Shown: piece by piece, positions 16,739 to 25,754 of the stretch
How the letters are laid out: each line of letters starts with the position of its first letter
How positions within the stretch are numbered: position 1 is the first letter of the stretch
Assembly (NCBI RefSeq): GCF_005117025.1
Contig: NZ_SWCO01000007.1
Location: 310,001-374,000, forward strand
Direction of reading: 5' to 3'
Source: Alteromonas portus
GTDB lineage: Bacteria; Pseudomonadota; Gammaproteobacteria; Enterobacterales; Alteromonadaceae
DNA length: 64,000 nt
Program-made: the position numbers and the translations under genes
The notes under the pieces: generated by a model
The model's input: the letters and a program-made list of their open reading frames with translations, nothing else
Databases searched by the model: none
Told to the model about the DNA's origin: nothing

Positions 16739-19684
16739 TTAGAAAGTATATCTAGCACCTAGCGTGTAGCGAGGTCCGTATTGGCGAGCAAACAAGAATT
16801 GCTCTTCAAAGCGGCCGTAGCCACGCTCGGTTTCGTCGTTGATGTTTACACCTTCTAGGAAGACCGTTAGATGCTCGTTTACATCGTAGTTAATGCTGGC
16901 ATCAACCTGCCCAAACGTGTCGAACTGAGTTGCTGGGTTATCCGCCGAGCCCTGCGCTTGGCCAATACCAATAACATAGTCTGAACGCCATGCGTACGTC
17001 ACTTTTACCGACAGGCCTTCTTTTTCGTAGAACACTTGGAAGTTAGCTGAGTCACTGATACCTACTAGCGGATTTTGCTGTTCAAGGTTATATGGGTCGT
17101 ATTCTACGTCACCGTCAACTAGCGTGGCGTTAGCACCAAAACCAAAACCTGTTTCACCAAACGTATGCTGAACAGCAAGCTCGATACCTTCAACGGTTTT
17201 AGAATCGTTTAAGTTACGAGGCTTCACTACGTTCCACTCAATAAGCGGGTCGTCAGAGTTCGGCTCAACTACGCCTTCAGCGTTGGCATAACCCGCCGAC
17301 AAGAAGTAATCGTAAATGTTGCTGTCAGTAGCTTGGATTCCGTCTGCTTCAAGTGCAGATACCGCTTCTTGCCATCTTGGGCCCTGATAAATATCGTAAA
17401 GGCCGTCAAAGGTTTCAAGTGCACCTTGCGTATCGATGTAGTTTTTCACTGACTTTCTGAAGAGGCCGACTGACGCATAGCTTGCTTCGTCGTAGTACCA
17501 CTCGAAAGATAGATCTAAGTTAGTTGACTCATAAGGTTTCAGATCGGTACTACCTTCAGAAACCGTGCGTGAACCAATTTTAGGGCTTCCGCTAAATGAA
17601 CGTCCGCCTTGTAAGAAACCGATAGGTGCGCGGGTAATTGATTTACCCCAAGAAAAACGGGCTACAATATCGTCTGTCACATCGACTTTTACGTCGAACA
17701 TTGGAAGAAGAACATCGTACTTACCGGTAAAGTCTTGCTCTTCAACGCCGTCTTGGAAAACAGTGATCCACTCACCAGCTGCAACCCAGTTCACTTGGAT
17801 AGGAACACGAACTTCAGCTGTGCTAGGTACCTCAGTTTCTTCGTAGCGAAGACCAGCGTTAACCTGAACATAAAAGTCGCTAACTTCAAAATCCCATTCG
17901 GTCTGAACATAAATAGAGTCGGTTGTCTCTTCTACATTGCTTACCGAAGGATCGCCGCTGAAATATGGGTCAATTGAGTATGCATTGCTTTCACCCACAA
18001 CGTCGGCAGTGATGAATTGAAGCTGACGCGCAATGGCTTCATCAAAGTCGAAGGTGTAGTAATAGCCAGGGTTCATGCTTGCGCCGCCACCATCAAAGGC
18101 GTCTAAGAAGCCTGAGGTATCGTTGCGAACAAACATACTGTCTGGGAAGATTTCCGTAAACGACGGGCTAAAGCCTGGTCCGCCACGGAGTCCGCTCCAC
18201 GCAGTAAAGCCAGATAAAGACTGTTCTGTGCGAGCCACACCAAAATCAACTTTAACCAACGGGATGTCCCACGCTGAGTTGTACCAAGTACCGTCTAACT
18301 GCAGTTGTTCAATGTCAGAACGTCCTGGTGAATAGATGAACTGACTGAAGTTAGAGTCAATTTCACCCGGCATAATCTCATTTGTGCCGTTATTCCAGTT
18401 TACATAGACCTGAGGGATTTCACCTTCACGGTAATCATAAACTTTAGACTCTAACTGGTTTGAACCAAGAATGATTTGCCCAGCGCTACCTAGCCCTTCG
18501 TCATAACCATTGTCGGTTTTGTTGTAAGAATCATGGTAATCCAAACGTAAATGCCAATCGTCATTCACCATCCAGTCTAAGTTTACGCCAAGTGAACGCG
18601 CGTCAACACGTGTAGTATTGCGGCTTGCGGTAAATGAGCCGTCATCGCCACTGATATCTGCATAAACAGCCGTGCCGTTCTCATCTAGCTCGTAGGCATT
18701 GATATTAGCGCCAAAATTATTCCATATACCCCAGCCCACGGTGTTAGTGCCTGTTGTTGCACGAGACGCGGTGTAGTCGATGGTAGCAGTAAACGCATCA
18801 ACAGGTCGGAACTGGAAAGTAACCTGACCATTAGAACGTTCACGCTGAACGTCATTAATGCTGTAGTTCATGTCTTTAGGAAAGAACGCGGCATCAGTAA
18901 TGTTTGTGCGGTTGTCCACTACATTGCTAGGGTCTAGCTCTGGAAGATCGTCATTCTCTTGAAGTACCCAACCTTGGATGCTTGCAGCTTGCTGTTGAAA
19001 ATCACGCTCTTGATGAGAGAACGAAACACCGAATCCAAACATGTCGTCAGCGAAGGTATTGGTATAAACCCCTGCAATTTCTGGCGTTACATCGTCACCT
19101 GCTTCATTAGACGTATCGTAAATACCTTTTACTGAAATAGTGGCGTTTTGCCCTGACTGGGCCAGCGGCTTCATGGTAATAATATTTACCGTAGCACCTA
19201 AGCCACCACTAGGGTTTTCAGCGCGAGCGGTTTTTTGAAGCTCTAACGTGCTTACGCCTTCAGATGAAAGGTTGGCAAGATCAAACGAACGGGTAAAACC
19301 GGTCCCCGGCATTTGGCGACCGTTTAGGGTTACCAGGTTGAATTCTGGACCGAAGCCACGAACGGTAATTTGGCTACCCTCACCGTTATTACGGCTAATG
19401 GTTACACCCGTAATACGCTGGAGTGCTTCAGCCAAGTTGGTATCAGGAAATTTACCTAGTTCTTCAGCTGATATGGCGTCTACCACGCCGCTTGAGCTGC
19501 GCTTTAAGTCCATAGAGCGGATCATACTGCCGCGAATACCGCTAACTTGAATAACTTCTACTTCGCCTTCTGCGGGCGTTGCCGTATCTGCTTCTTGAGC
19601 GTACGCGGGTAGCACAAGAGAAGAGCCCATCAACAAAGCCATTGATGTGGCAAGCTGGGTCTTTTTAAAAGGTGTGTTTTTCAT
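16739..19684 (-). CDS. TonB-dependent receptor, carbohydrate type (TIGR01782-like)
   Basis: 981 aa outer-membrane receptor. Start placed at ATG 19684 (MKNTPFKKTQLATSMALL signal ending PAYA) instead of 15 codons earlier. After a TonB-box-like EVEVIQVSGIRGS comes the plug with the hallmark SSSGVVDAISAEELGKFPDT, NLAEALQRITGV and ITVRGFGPEFN, which defines the large 'Xanthomonas-Caulobacter' group of receptors devoted to sugars. The barrel ends in YTLGARYTF. It is the second gene after the GH16 laminarinase on the same strand, separated by a hairpin, and would bring laminarin oligosaccharides cut at the surface into the periplasm for the GH3 enzyme. Confidence 0.9.
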   Translation of the reverse strand: MKNTPFKKTQLATSMALLMGSSLVLPAYAQEADTATPAEGEVEVIQVSGIRGSMIRSMDLKRSSSGVVDAISAEELGKFPDTNLAEALQRITGVTISRNNGEGSQITVRGFGPEFNLVTLNGRQMPGTGFTRSFDLANLSSEGVSTLELQKTARAENPSGGLGATVNIITMKPLAQSGQNATISVKGIYDTSNEAGDDVTPEIAGVYTNTFADDMFGFGVSFSHQERDFQQQAASIQGWVLQENDDLPELDPSNVVDNRTNITDAAFFPKDMNYSINDVQRERSNGQVTFQFRPVDAFTATIDYTASRATTGTNTVGWGIWNNFGANINAYELDENGTAVYADISGDDGSFTASRNTTRVDARSLGVNLDWMVNDDWHLRLDYHDSYNKTDNGYDEGLGSAGQIILGSNQLESKVYDYREGEIPQVYVNWNNGTNEIMPGEIDSNFSQFIYSPGRSDIEQLQLDGTWYNSAWDIPLVKVDFGVARTEQSLSGFTAWSGLRGGPGFSPSFTEIFPDSMFVRNDTSGFLDAFDGGGASMNPGYYYTFDFDEAIARQLQFITADVVGESNAYSIDPYFSGDPSVSNVEETTDSIYVQTEWDFEVSDFYVQVNAGLRYEETEVPSTAEVRVPIQVNWVAAGEWITVFQDGVEEQDFTGKYDVLLPMFDVKVDVTDDIVARFSWGKSITRAPIGFLQGGRSFSGSPKIGSRTVSEGSTDLKPYESTNLDLSFEWYYDEASYASVGLFRKSVKNYIDTQGALETFDGLYDIYQGPRWQEAVSALEADGIQATDSNIYDYFLSAGYANAEGVVEPNSDDPLIEWNVVKPRNLNDSKTVEGIELAVQHTFGETGFGFGANATLVDGDVEYDPYNLEQQNPLVGISDSANFQVFYEKEGLSVKVTYAWRSDYVIGIGQAQGSADNPATQFDTFGQVDASINYDVNEHLTVFLEGVNINDETERGYGRFEEQFLFARQYGPRYTLGARYTF

Positions 19685-19718
19685 AATTGCCCTACTAATT
19701 CTTATCAATTTTGTATGC

Positions 19719-19739
19719 CGCCTAAGCACAGCTTAGGCG
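19719..19739 (-). other. Intercistronic hairpin between GH16 and TonB receptor
   Basis: A perfect 9-bp stem (CGCCTAAGC / GCTTAGGCG) with a three-base loop, not followed by a T-run. It sits just after the GH16 stop. It may stabilise one end of a processed mRNA or partially attenuate transcription, setting different levels for enzyme and receptor. Confidence 0.55.
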
Positions 19740-19751
19740 ACACATGCTTTG

Positions 19752-22436
19752 CTATTGCGCTGCAATTTCAACATTATCAATGCGGTATACTGCGCCCTCA
19801 CCAGAGCCCCATGCAGGGAACATCATGATGACGTTGATTGCACTGATATCCAGACCTAAGTCATAAAGCGTTTGAAGAGGGAAAGTATAGGTTTGCCACT
19901 CGCCTTCAACAGGGTCTACACCTTCAAGGCTAGCTGAAATAGGAAGTTCTACGGCTGATGACACGTTGATAGATTCAATTTTGAACAACCAAGGCGCTGA
20001 TGCATTATTAGGCATAGAGCTTACTTTCATTTCAAATCGCACAGCACCGTCAGTAAGTAGTGCTGACGCGTCGTAAGAGTGACCGTCATCAGCAATGATG
20101 CCCATTACCGTTGGCGTCGCGCCAATTCGGAACTCGGCTACAGTGCCGTGGTCCGCATCATCTACTTCTTCTGTTGGGGTTGAGCCACCGCAGCAGTCCC
20201 AGATACGCCACTGGTCTGCCGCAGTGTCTGCGAACAAGGTAATCCCAGACGCTGAAGGCGCGTCTTGACCACTGTCCGGGTGATATATTTTCACGTTGTC
20301 TAGGCGATACACGGCGCCTTCACCAGTACTCCAAGCAGGGAACACCATGATGACGTCAATCGCGCTCACGTCCAAGCCGCGAGCTTGTAGGTCAGAAATA
20401 GGGAAAGTGTAGGTTTGCCACTCACCTTCAACAGGCGCTTGGCCTTCAACGCTATCCGCTAAAGGAAGCTCGACTGCGGTTGATGCACCGTTTGACTCAA
20501 CTTTAAATAGCCATGTTGAATCTGGGTTGTTTGGAGTGCTTAACACACGCATTTCAAACTGTAGTAAACCACCATCAGTTAGGGCTGTGGCATCAAATGG
20601 AGTATCACCACCACCGGCAGCAGAGCGAGTAATAAAGCCCATTACGGTAGGTTCTGCGCCAATGCGGAATTCTGCCGTTAAGCCGTGCTCTTCGTCATCC
20701 ATTTCTTCAGTTGGGGTAGAGCCACCACAGCAATCCCACATAGGCCAATCAGGGTTTTGACCATCTTCGAAGATAGTTAGTTCTGGATATACAACCGCAC
20801 CGTCCTGCGAAATTTCTACATTAGTAATTTGGTAAACGGCACCTTCACCTGCGCCCCAATCAGGGAAAATCATGATGGTATCAATGGCGCTTGTGTCTAG
20901 CTCAGCTTCAGCAAACATACTGATAGGAAATTGATAGCTTTCCCATACGCCTACTTGCGGTGTAGCAGGTGCAGTATCTGAAGGTCCAACGTAGCCGCTC
21001 ATCAATGAAAAAGAAGCGTCTGTGGTTGCTTCAGTACTTTCTACTTTTAAGTTCCAGTTTGCTTCAGCGTTATTAGGTGCAGAAACAAGTTTTAAATCAA
21101 ATTTTAAGCTACCAATACCTTCAAGTGGAGAGGCATCAAATGGAGAGGCTTCACCTTCTGGGTCAGTAAGAAACGCATCGCGGCTGATAAAACCGACTAC
21201 GGTAGGTTCTGCACCAAAGGTAAATTCATAAACCTGACCTAGCTCAGTATCTTCAACAAGTTGAGGTGTAGAGCCACCACAGCAATCCCACGCTGCCCAA
21301 TTTGGGTTAGGCGTGCCATCAAAAATGGTTAAGTCTTGTGGAATGCCGGTAGAAGGCGGAGAAGGGATGGGCGCAGCGCCTTCAACCAAAGCATCGTCTA
21401 AACTGTCGTAGCCAGGACGCACAGTTTCACAACCTTTACCAGTGTCAGGATCTGACGCACACTCATAAACGCGCACGTAGTCAATTTCGAACGTTTGACC
21501 GTCTACGAATGCATCTGCATCTATGCCTGTTTCGTTAACTGCTTCAGGCCAGCTTCCGCCCACAGCGAAGTTGAGGATCATGAAAAATTCTTGATCGTAT
21601 GGAGCGTTATTCCACTGAGTCTCTAGTTCACCAGTAATTTGGTCGAAGTACTCAGTGTACCAACCGCGATGAGAAAGACCTGTGGCATCACCATTTGCGT
21701 TATAGCGCACTTCAGAGCGACGTTGAGTAGCGTACAGATAGCCGTCCATGTACCAACGAATTTCACCTTCCTGCCATTCTATTGCGTAGGTGTGGAAGTC
21801 ATCAGCTGGGTTAGCGCCATCAGGAAGAGAATATGCTTGACCAGAGCTATCATTGTTCGGCCATTCTTGACCATAGTGAAGGGTGCCGTAGATGTGGTTT
21901 TCAGGGTTACCTTCTGCGTCTGCTGCTTTCAGGTTTACCGCTTCCATAATGTCGATTTCACCAGAGCGAGGCCAGCCGCCATATACAGAATCAGTAGGCA
22001 TCATCCAAAACGCTGGCCAACTACCTTGCCCTTCCGGTAGTTTCGCGCGCATTTCAAAACGGCCATATTTAAAATCGGCTTTGTATTGAGTAATTAATCG
22101 GGCTGACGTGTAGGGCTTTGGTGCACCTTCTTCGGCAGGAAGCGCAACAATTTTTAGACTACCATCAGACACAAATGAATTGTCTTCACTGTCTGTGTAG
22201 CATTGGGCTTCATTGTTACCGCCACCGTCGCAGTTTACTTCATGGGTCCAGTTATCATCGTTAATACTGGTTCCATCGAACTCGTCGCTCCAAACAAGCT
22301 GCCAGTCAGTAACGGGAACCGTTGCGTCAACAACGTCGATATCCGTAGAGGTTGTTGCTCCACCTCCACAGCCAAATAGGGTTGTGACTGAGATCGCGGC
22401 TGCTATCCGCGAGAGTTGAGATGCTTTTTTCGTCAT
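19752..22436 (-). CDS. GH16 laminarinase lipoprotein with three tandem C-terminal modules
   Basis: 894 aa. A lipoprotein signal ends at LFGC (Cys23), so it is probably displayed on the outer membrane. The GH16 domain covers about 44-327 and contains the catalytic motif EIDIME (nucleophile E160, acid/base E165), typical of endo-beta-1,3-glucanases, plus the conserved WPAFWMM and NFAVGGSWP segments. After a linker (PIPSPPSTGIPQ) come three homologous modules beginning near residues 369, 553 and 732. Each carries W-D-C-C-G-G-S-T-P (383, 567, 746), F-x-x-G-A-x-P-T-V-x-G, a P-N-N segment, W-x-x-Y-x-F-P and G-E-G-A-V-Y. These look like carbohydrate-binding beta sandwiches. First gene of an operon with the TonB receptor; two LacI-type operators precede it. 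Confidence 0.93.
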   Translation of the reverse strand: MTKKASQLSRIAAAISVTTLFGCGGGATTSTDIDVVDATVPVTDWQLVWSDEFDGTSINDDNWTHEVNCDGGGNNEAQCYTDSEDNSFVSDGSLKIVALPAEEGAPKPYTSARLITQYKADFKYGRFEMRAKLPEGQGSWPAFWMMPTDSVYGGWPRSGEIDIMEAVNLKAADAEGNPENHIYGTLHYGQEWPNNDSSGQAYSLPDGANPADDFHTYAIEWQEGEIRWYMDGYLYATQRRSEVRYNANGDATGLSHRGWYTEYFDQITGELETQWNNAPYDQEFFMILNFAVGGSWPEAVNETGIDADAFVDGQTFEIDYVRVYECASDPDTGKGCETVRPGYDSLDDALVEGAAPIPSPPSTGIPQDLTIFDGTPNPNWAAWDCCGGSTPQLVEDTELGQVYEFTFGAEPTVVGFISRDAFLTDPEGEASPFDASPLEGIGSLKFDLKLVSAPNNAEANWNLKVESTEATTDASFSLMSGYVGPSDTAPATPQVGVWESYQFPISMFAEAELDTSAIDTIMIFPDWGAGEGAVYQITNVEISQDGAVVYPELTIFEDGQNPDWPMWDCCGGSTPTEEMDDEEHGLTAEFRIGAEPTVMGFITRSAAGGGDTPFDATALTDGGLLQFEMRVLSTPNNPDSTWLFKVESNGASTAVELPLADSVEGQAPVEGEWQTYTFPISDLQARGLDVSAIDVIMVFPAWSTGEGAVYRLDNVKIYHPDSGQDAPSASGITLFADTAADQWRIWDCCGGSTPTEEVDDADHGTVAEFRIGATPTVMGIIADDGHSYDASALLTDGAVRFEMKVSSMPNNASAPWLFKIESINVSSAVELPISASLEGVDPVEGEWQTYTFPLQTLYDLGLDISAINVIMMFPAWGSGEGAVYRIDNVEIAAQ

Positions 22437-22502
22437 TGTTTTCAGCCCTGATCAAAAGAAATTGGGTTTTTATGTTGTGGCAAATGCCACGTAAAAAGCT
22501 TG

Positions 22503-22516
22503 TGTAAGCGCTTACA
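22503..22516. promoter_or_regulatory. LacI-type operator at GH16 promoter (perfect palindrome)
   Basis: TGTAAGCGCTTACA, identical over 14 bp to the site at 8937-8950, 67 bp upstream of the GH16 start codon. Confidence 0.75.
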
Positions 22517-22542
22517 AAATGGGTCAAATAAAAATGGCTGTT

Positions 22543-22556
22543 TGAAAGCGCTTACA
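22543..22556. promoter_or_regulatory. Second LacI-type operator at GH16 promoter
   Basis: TGAAAGCGCTTACA, the reverse complement of the imperfect site at 8969-8982. It is 40 bp (about four turns) from the perfect site, reproducing the paired arrangement at the GH1/MFS promoter. Confidence 0.7.
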
Positions 22557-23006
22557 TTACATTAAGCCACTGACACGTAAAGATCAATACTGTTCTCAAA
22601 AATTTAACATTTAGTAGAATGATTAATTAATATACGCAATTTTAAAAAATATTATAAAACAATTGGTTAGGTGTTTTGTTGTACTTTTGCGAGAACGACG
22701 AATTTCGAGTTTCACTCAGCGTTTACAAATCAAAACTCATGGTTGTTAATAAGGTGTGCTCAGTTTTTTGCCCGCATTACTTTGTGCTTCACTTTATGGA
22801 AAGGGTTAATAAACAATCCTATTTTGCTCATTGGATTTGCGCGCCTCATTCTCATAAACGTAGCTAAATATGTGGTGCAGGCCATGCTTTTTACTCTACA
22901 GGAAGCCTGAATTGGTTAGGGGGAAATGGATTATCTACAGCAATTTTAGGAAGGAGTGTTTGTGTATTAAAGTACAACAGATAGCTAACCTGATTTTTCC
23001 TACAGC
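22557..23006. other. AT-rich intergenic stretch
   Basis: About 450 bp upstream of the paired operators with no convincing gene on either strand. Short frames here lack ribosome binding sites and any recognisable composition. It probably contains the upstream part of the GH16 promoter; nothing else was seen. Confidence 0.5.
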
Positions 23007-23034
23007 AAAAAAAGAGGGGCGTATAAACGCCCCT
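23007..23034 (-). terminator. Rho-independent terminator after TonB receptor
   Basis: Stem AGGGGCGT / ACGCCCCT with an ATAA loop and a minus-strand T-run, 24 bp after the stop at 23058. Confidence 0.8.
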
Positions 23035-23057
23035 TTCAACACACACGCTTTGAAGGT

Positions 23058-25466
23058 TTAGAATTGTGCCTTGAAGGCTACGCCGTAATAACGGTCAGCG
23101 TCGCGAGGGATTTGATAACGGAAGTTATCGCCGCTGTAAGTTGTTGCATAGCTTTCATCAAGTAAGTTTTTAGCAATCAAAGATACGCGGAATGCATCGT
23201 CTTTGAATGAGAAACTCACGCTTGCATTTAGCATGCTGTAGTCAGGTAACAATGAGTGAGGGTTAAATTCACCTGTGTTGCCCGGTAAGTCAGAGTACTG
23301 TTCGTCGGTGTAAATATACGACGCGTTGTAGTAAACATCGAAGCCGTGCTCGGTTTCCATGAAGTATTCAGCGGTTAGCGAGTATTTCATGTCTGGTGAA
23401 AAAGGAACATCAAGCCCTGAACGGTCGGTACAGGTCGCTTCTTCAGGACAGTTAAACTCATCGATTTCTGCTTTCGTGTATGCAGCACCACCGATTAACG
23501 TTAGGTTGTCGGTTGCGTTCCACATCATATCAAGCTCAATACCCTGTGTTGTCACATCACCGGCATTAGTAAGACGGGTAATACATGCACCGTCTGAACA
23601 GTCGAAGTTATTCGCTTGGAAGCCTTCAATGTCGGTGCTAAACAAAGCAACGTTCAACAATAGGTCACGGCTTGCGTACTTATAGCCAATCTCGAAAGCG
23701 TCAGATTCTTCAGCGCCGATAGGGCGACCGTCGTTGTCTGGATTAAAGTTGTAGTAAACGTTGAAACCCGGGCCTTTATAGCCTTGTGAGTAAGTAGCAT
23801 AAACCATCTGATTTTGGTCAAGATCGTATTGAATACCAACACGGCCAGACAGATTGGTTTCATCTACTACCCCTTCTGCATCCGTGTTTTCGGTAGCTGG
23901 GCGAACACCAACACCACGGCGTCCATATTCATCGTTGCTAATACGGCGATGCTTATAAGACACTTCATCATCGGTATAGCGAAGGCCGAAGATAAGACGC
24001 ATATCATCGCTTAAATCGTAAGTACCATCGCCGTATACCGCCCAGTTGTTAAACTCGGTGCTCATAAATGCAGTGGCAGAAACAATATCGTTTGCATTGC
24101 ACGATACGCCTAATGAATCGGCATAGGCATCAAGGTCTGATAGCGCATTTGTTAAATCGTCTCCTGACAAATTATTTTGTGCGTAAAAAGTCAGTGCGTC
24201 ATCAAGTTGACCTGCATTGTTCTGGCAGCTTGCATCCCGCGTAAAATTACGCTCAGAATCCATGTTCCAGTAAAACATACCTGCAAGAAAGTTAAATGGA
24301 CCTGTTAGGTTTGAAGCAACACGGAATTCTTGAGAAAACTGACTCCATTCCTGCTCACCCACATCGTGTAGTTGGAACGGTACGCCGAATACTGGCTGGT
24401 CGCTGTCGCCAGCAATTGAGGTAAAGTCACCCTCGCGGAATTCTGTATTTTCCCACGAACGCTGAGCAGTGATTGAAGTGAAAGTATAATCACCTACGGT
24501 CTTATCAACTTGCACAGAGAAAGCTGAGTGGTCGTCGATAGTACGAGACTCAAAATCGTGGTCAATTTGACGCTGCTCCAAATCAATGCCGTCTGCAATA
24601 GTTGCACTGCTAGGCGCTGCCTCAGAGTCTGGATTACGACCGCTTGAAACGCCTTCTAAATCGGCACAGCAATCATCGTCAGCACTGTAAAACTCGCTAA
24701 TAAATTTAACTTTTAAATCGTTAGTTGGTTCGTAAAGTACAACGGCGCGAGCACCTTCACGGTCATAGCCGTTTACCGTTTCGTTGTTGTAAACGTTGTC
24801 GATGTAACCGTCGAATTTACCTTGAAAAACGGTCAAACTCGCTGAAAGGTCGTCTGTTAAGCCGCCGCTCACCGTGCCTTTTAAGCGATATTCATTGTCT
24901 TGATAGAACTCGGTAGAAAGGCTACCGGTTAGCTCCTGCGACGGGTCTTTAGTGGTAATGTTTACTACGCCGGCTGATGCATTTTTACCAAAAAGGGTGC
25001 CTTGTGGGCCTCGCAGAACTTCAATACGGTCAACGTCGTAAAGGTCGGCAAAAGCCTGTCCAGAACGACCTAAAACCACACCATCTACAACAGTCGCTAC
25101 ACTCGGTTCAGCGGCGATACTAAAAGAAATCGTTCCAATGCCTCGAACCGTTAATGCAGAGTTTCGTGTTGTTGTACCTTTGCGGAAGCTAACTGAAGGA
25201 ACGAGAGCCTGAAGGTTTTCAACATTGTTTGCGAAAGCCGACTCTATCTGGTCTCCGCGCAAAACCGATACCGCAACGGGGACATCGCTAATACTTTGCA
25301 CACGTTTCTGTGAGGTAACGACAATTTGCTCGAATGATTTGTCGTCTTTAGCGGTTTCGGCCTGTTCGGTCTCTGCATCTTGCGCATAGGCATTTGCGTG
25401 AAGTAGCAAGCCAGATGTCATAGCAAGGGTTACCGCCTTACTAATGATCGATCTTTTTGTATTCAT
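23058..25466 (-). CDS. TonB-dependent receptor of the sulfonated-sugar locus
   Basis: 802 aa. Start ATG 25466 with GGAG six bases before it; signal peptide MNTKRSIISKAVTLAMTSGL...AYA. The TonB box region is EQIVVTSQKR, followed by the plug signatures VPVAVSVL, TVRGIGT and the strongly conserved DRIEVLRGPQGTLFGKNASAGVVNI, and a barrel ending GVAFKAQF. This is the large sphingomonad/Alteromonas group whose members take up siderophores, vitamins, sugars and aromatic glycosides, so family alone does not give a substrate. A promoter at 25653-25702 with the same -10, spacing and palindrome as the GH31 and reductase promoters links it to the GntR regulon. It is therefore inferred to import the sulfosugar glycoside. 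Confidence 0.85.
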   Translation of the reverse strand: MNTKRSIISKAVTLAMTSGLLLHANAYAQDAETEQAETAKDDKSFEQIVVTSQKRVQSISDVPVAVSVLRGDQIESAFANNVENLQALVPSVSFRKGTTTRNSALTVRGIGTISFSIAAEPSVATVVDGVVLGRSGQAFADLYDVDRIEVLRGPQGTLFGKNASAGVVNITTKDPSQELTGSLSTEFYQDNEYRLKGTVSGGLTDDLSASLTVFQGKFDGYIDNVYNNETVNGYDREGARAVVLYEPTNDLKVKFISEFYSADDDCCADLEGVSSGRNPDSEAAPSSATIADGIDLEQRQIDHDFESRTIDDHSAFSVQVDKTVGDYTFTSITAQRSWENTEFREGDFTSIAGDSDQPVFGVPFQLHDVGEQEWSQFSQEFRVASNLTGPFNFLAGMFYWNMDSERNFTRDASCQNNAGQLDDALTFYAQNNLSGDDLTNALSDLDAYADSLGVSCNANDIVSATAFMSTEFNNWAVYGDGTYDLSDDMRLIFGLRYTDDEVSYKHRRISNDEYGRRGVGVRPATENTDAEGVVDETNLSGRVGIQYDLDQNQMVYATYSQGYKGPGFNVYYNFNPDNDGRPIGAEESDAFEIGYKYASRDLLLNVALFSTDIEGFQANNFDCSDGACITRLTNAGDVTTQGIELDMMWNATDNLTLIGGAAYTKAEIDEFNCPEEATCTDRSGLDVPFSPDMKYSLTAEYFMETEHGFDVYYNASYIYTDEQYSDLPGNTGEFNPHSLLPDYSMLNASVSFSFKDDAFRVSLIAKNLLDESYATTYSGDNFRYQIPRDADRYYGVAFKAQF

Positions 25467-25652
25467 GTTGTTCTCCAGGGTATTTCGCTTATCTCGCTCT
25501 AACTAACAATGGCCAACATTTTTTGTATATATCAACCGTTGTACGTAGACGGTGTTTGGTTTTTTATTTTTAGTTGCGCAGGCTGTTGCATTCGAGATGC
25601 AGCGCTGCACGATTTATCATTACCAGTCTTTATAAAAGATATCTTTCGTCTG

Positions 25653-25702
25653 ATGTCTTATATAAGAGTGATTAAGTTAAACAATTGTTAAGTCGTTTGC
25701 AA
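25653..25702 (-). promoter_or_regulatory. Promoter and GntR-type operator of the TonB receptor
   Basis: On the minus strand: -35 TTGCAA (25697-25702), 17-bp spacer, -10 TAACTT (25674-25679), then the palindrome ATGTCTTATATAAGAG (25653-25668, plus-strand reading). The palindrome matches the GH31/reductase operator at 14 of 16 positions and lies at the expected start of transcription, consistent with repression. Confidence 0.65.
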
Positions 25703-25754
25703 ACGTTATGTTAATTTTTTTGTGTTTTTTCTATACAAAAGTAACAGGGAGAAA

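Noticed and set aside
22671..22910. 79-aa plus-strand ORF in the AT-rich region upstream of GH16
   Set aside because: No ribosome binding site, unusual composition and overlapping equally long frames; it looks like chance.
25694..25705. Perfect palindrome CGTTTGCAAACG upstream of the TonB receptor
   Set aside because: It coincides with the proposed -35 element, has no second copy in the window and could be a chance palindrome, so no separate operator is claimed.
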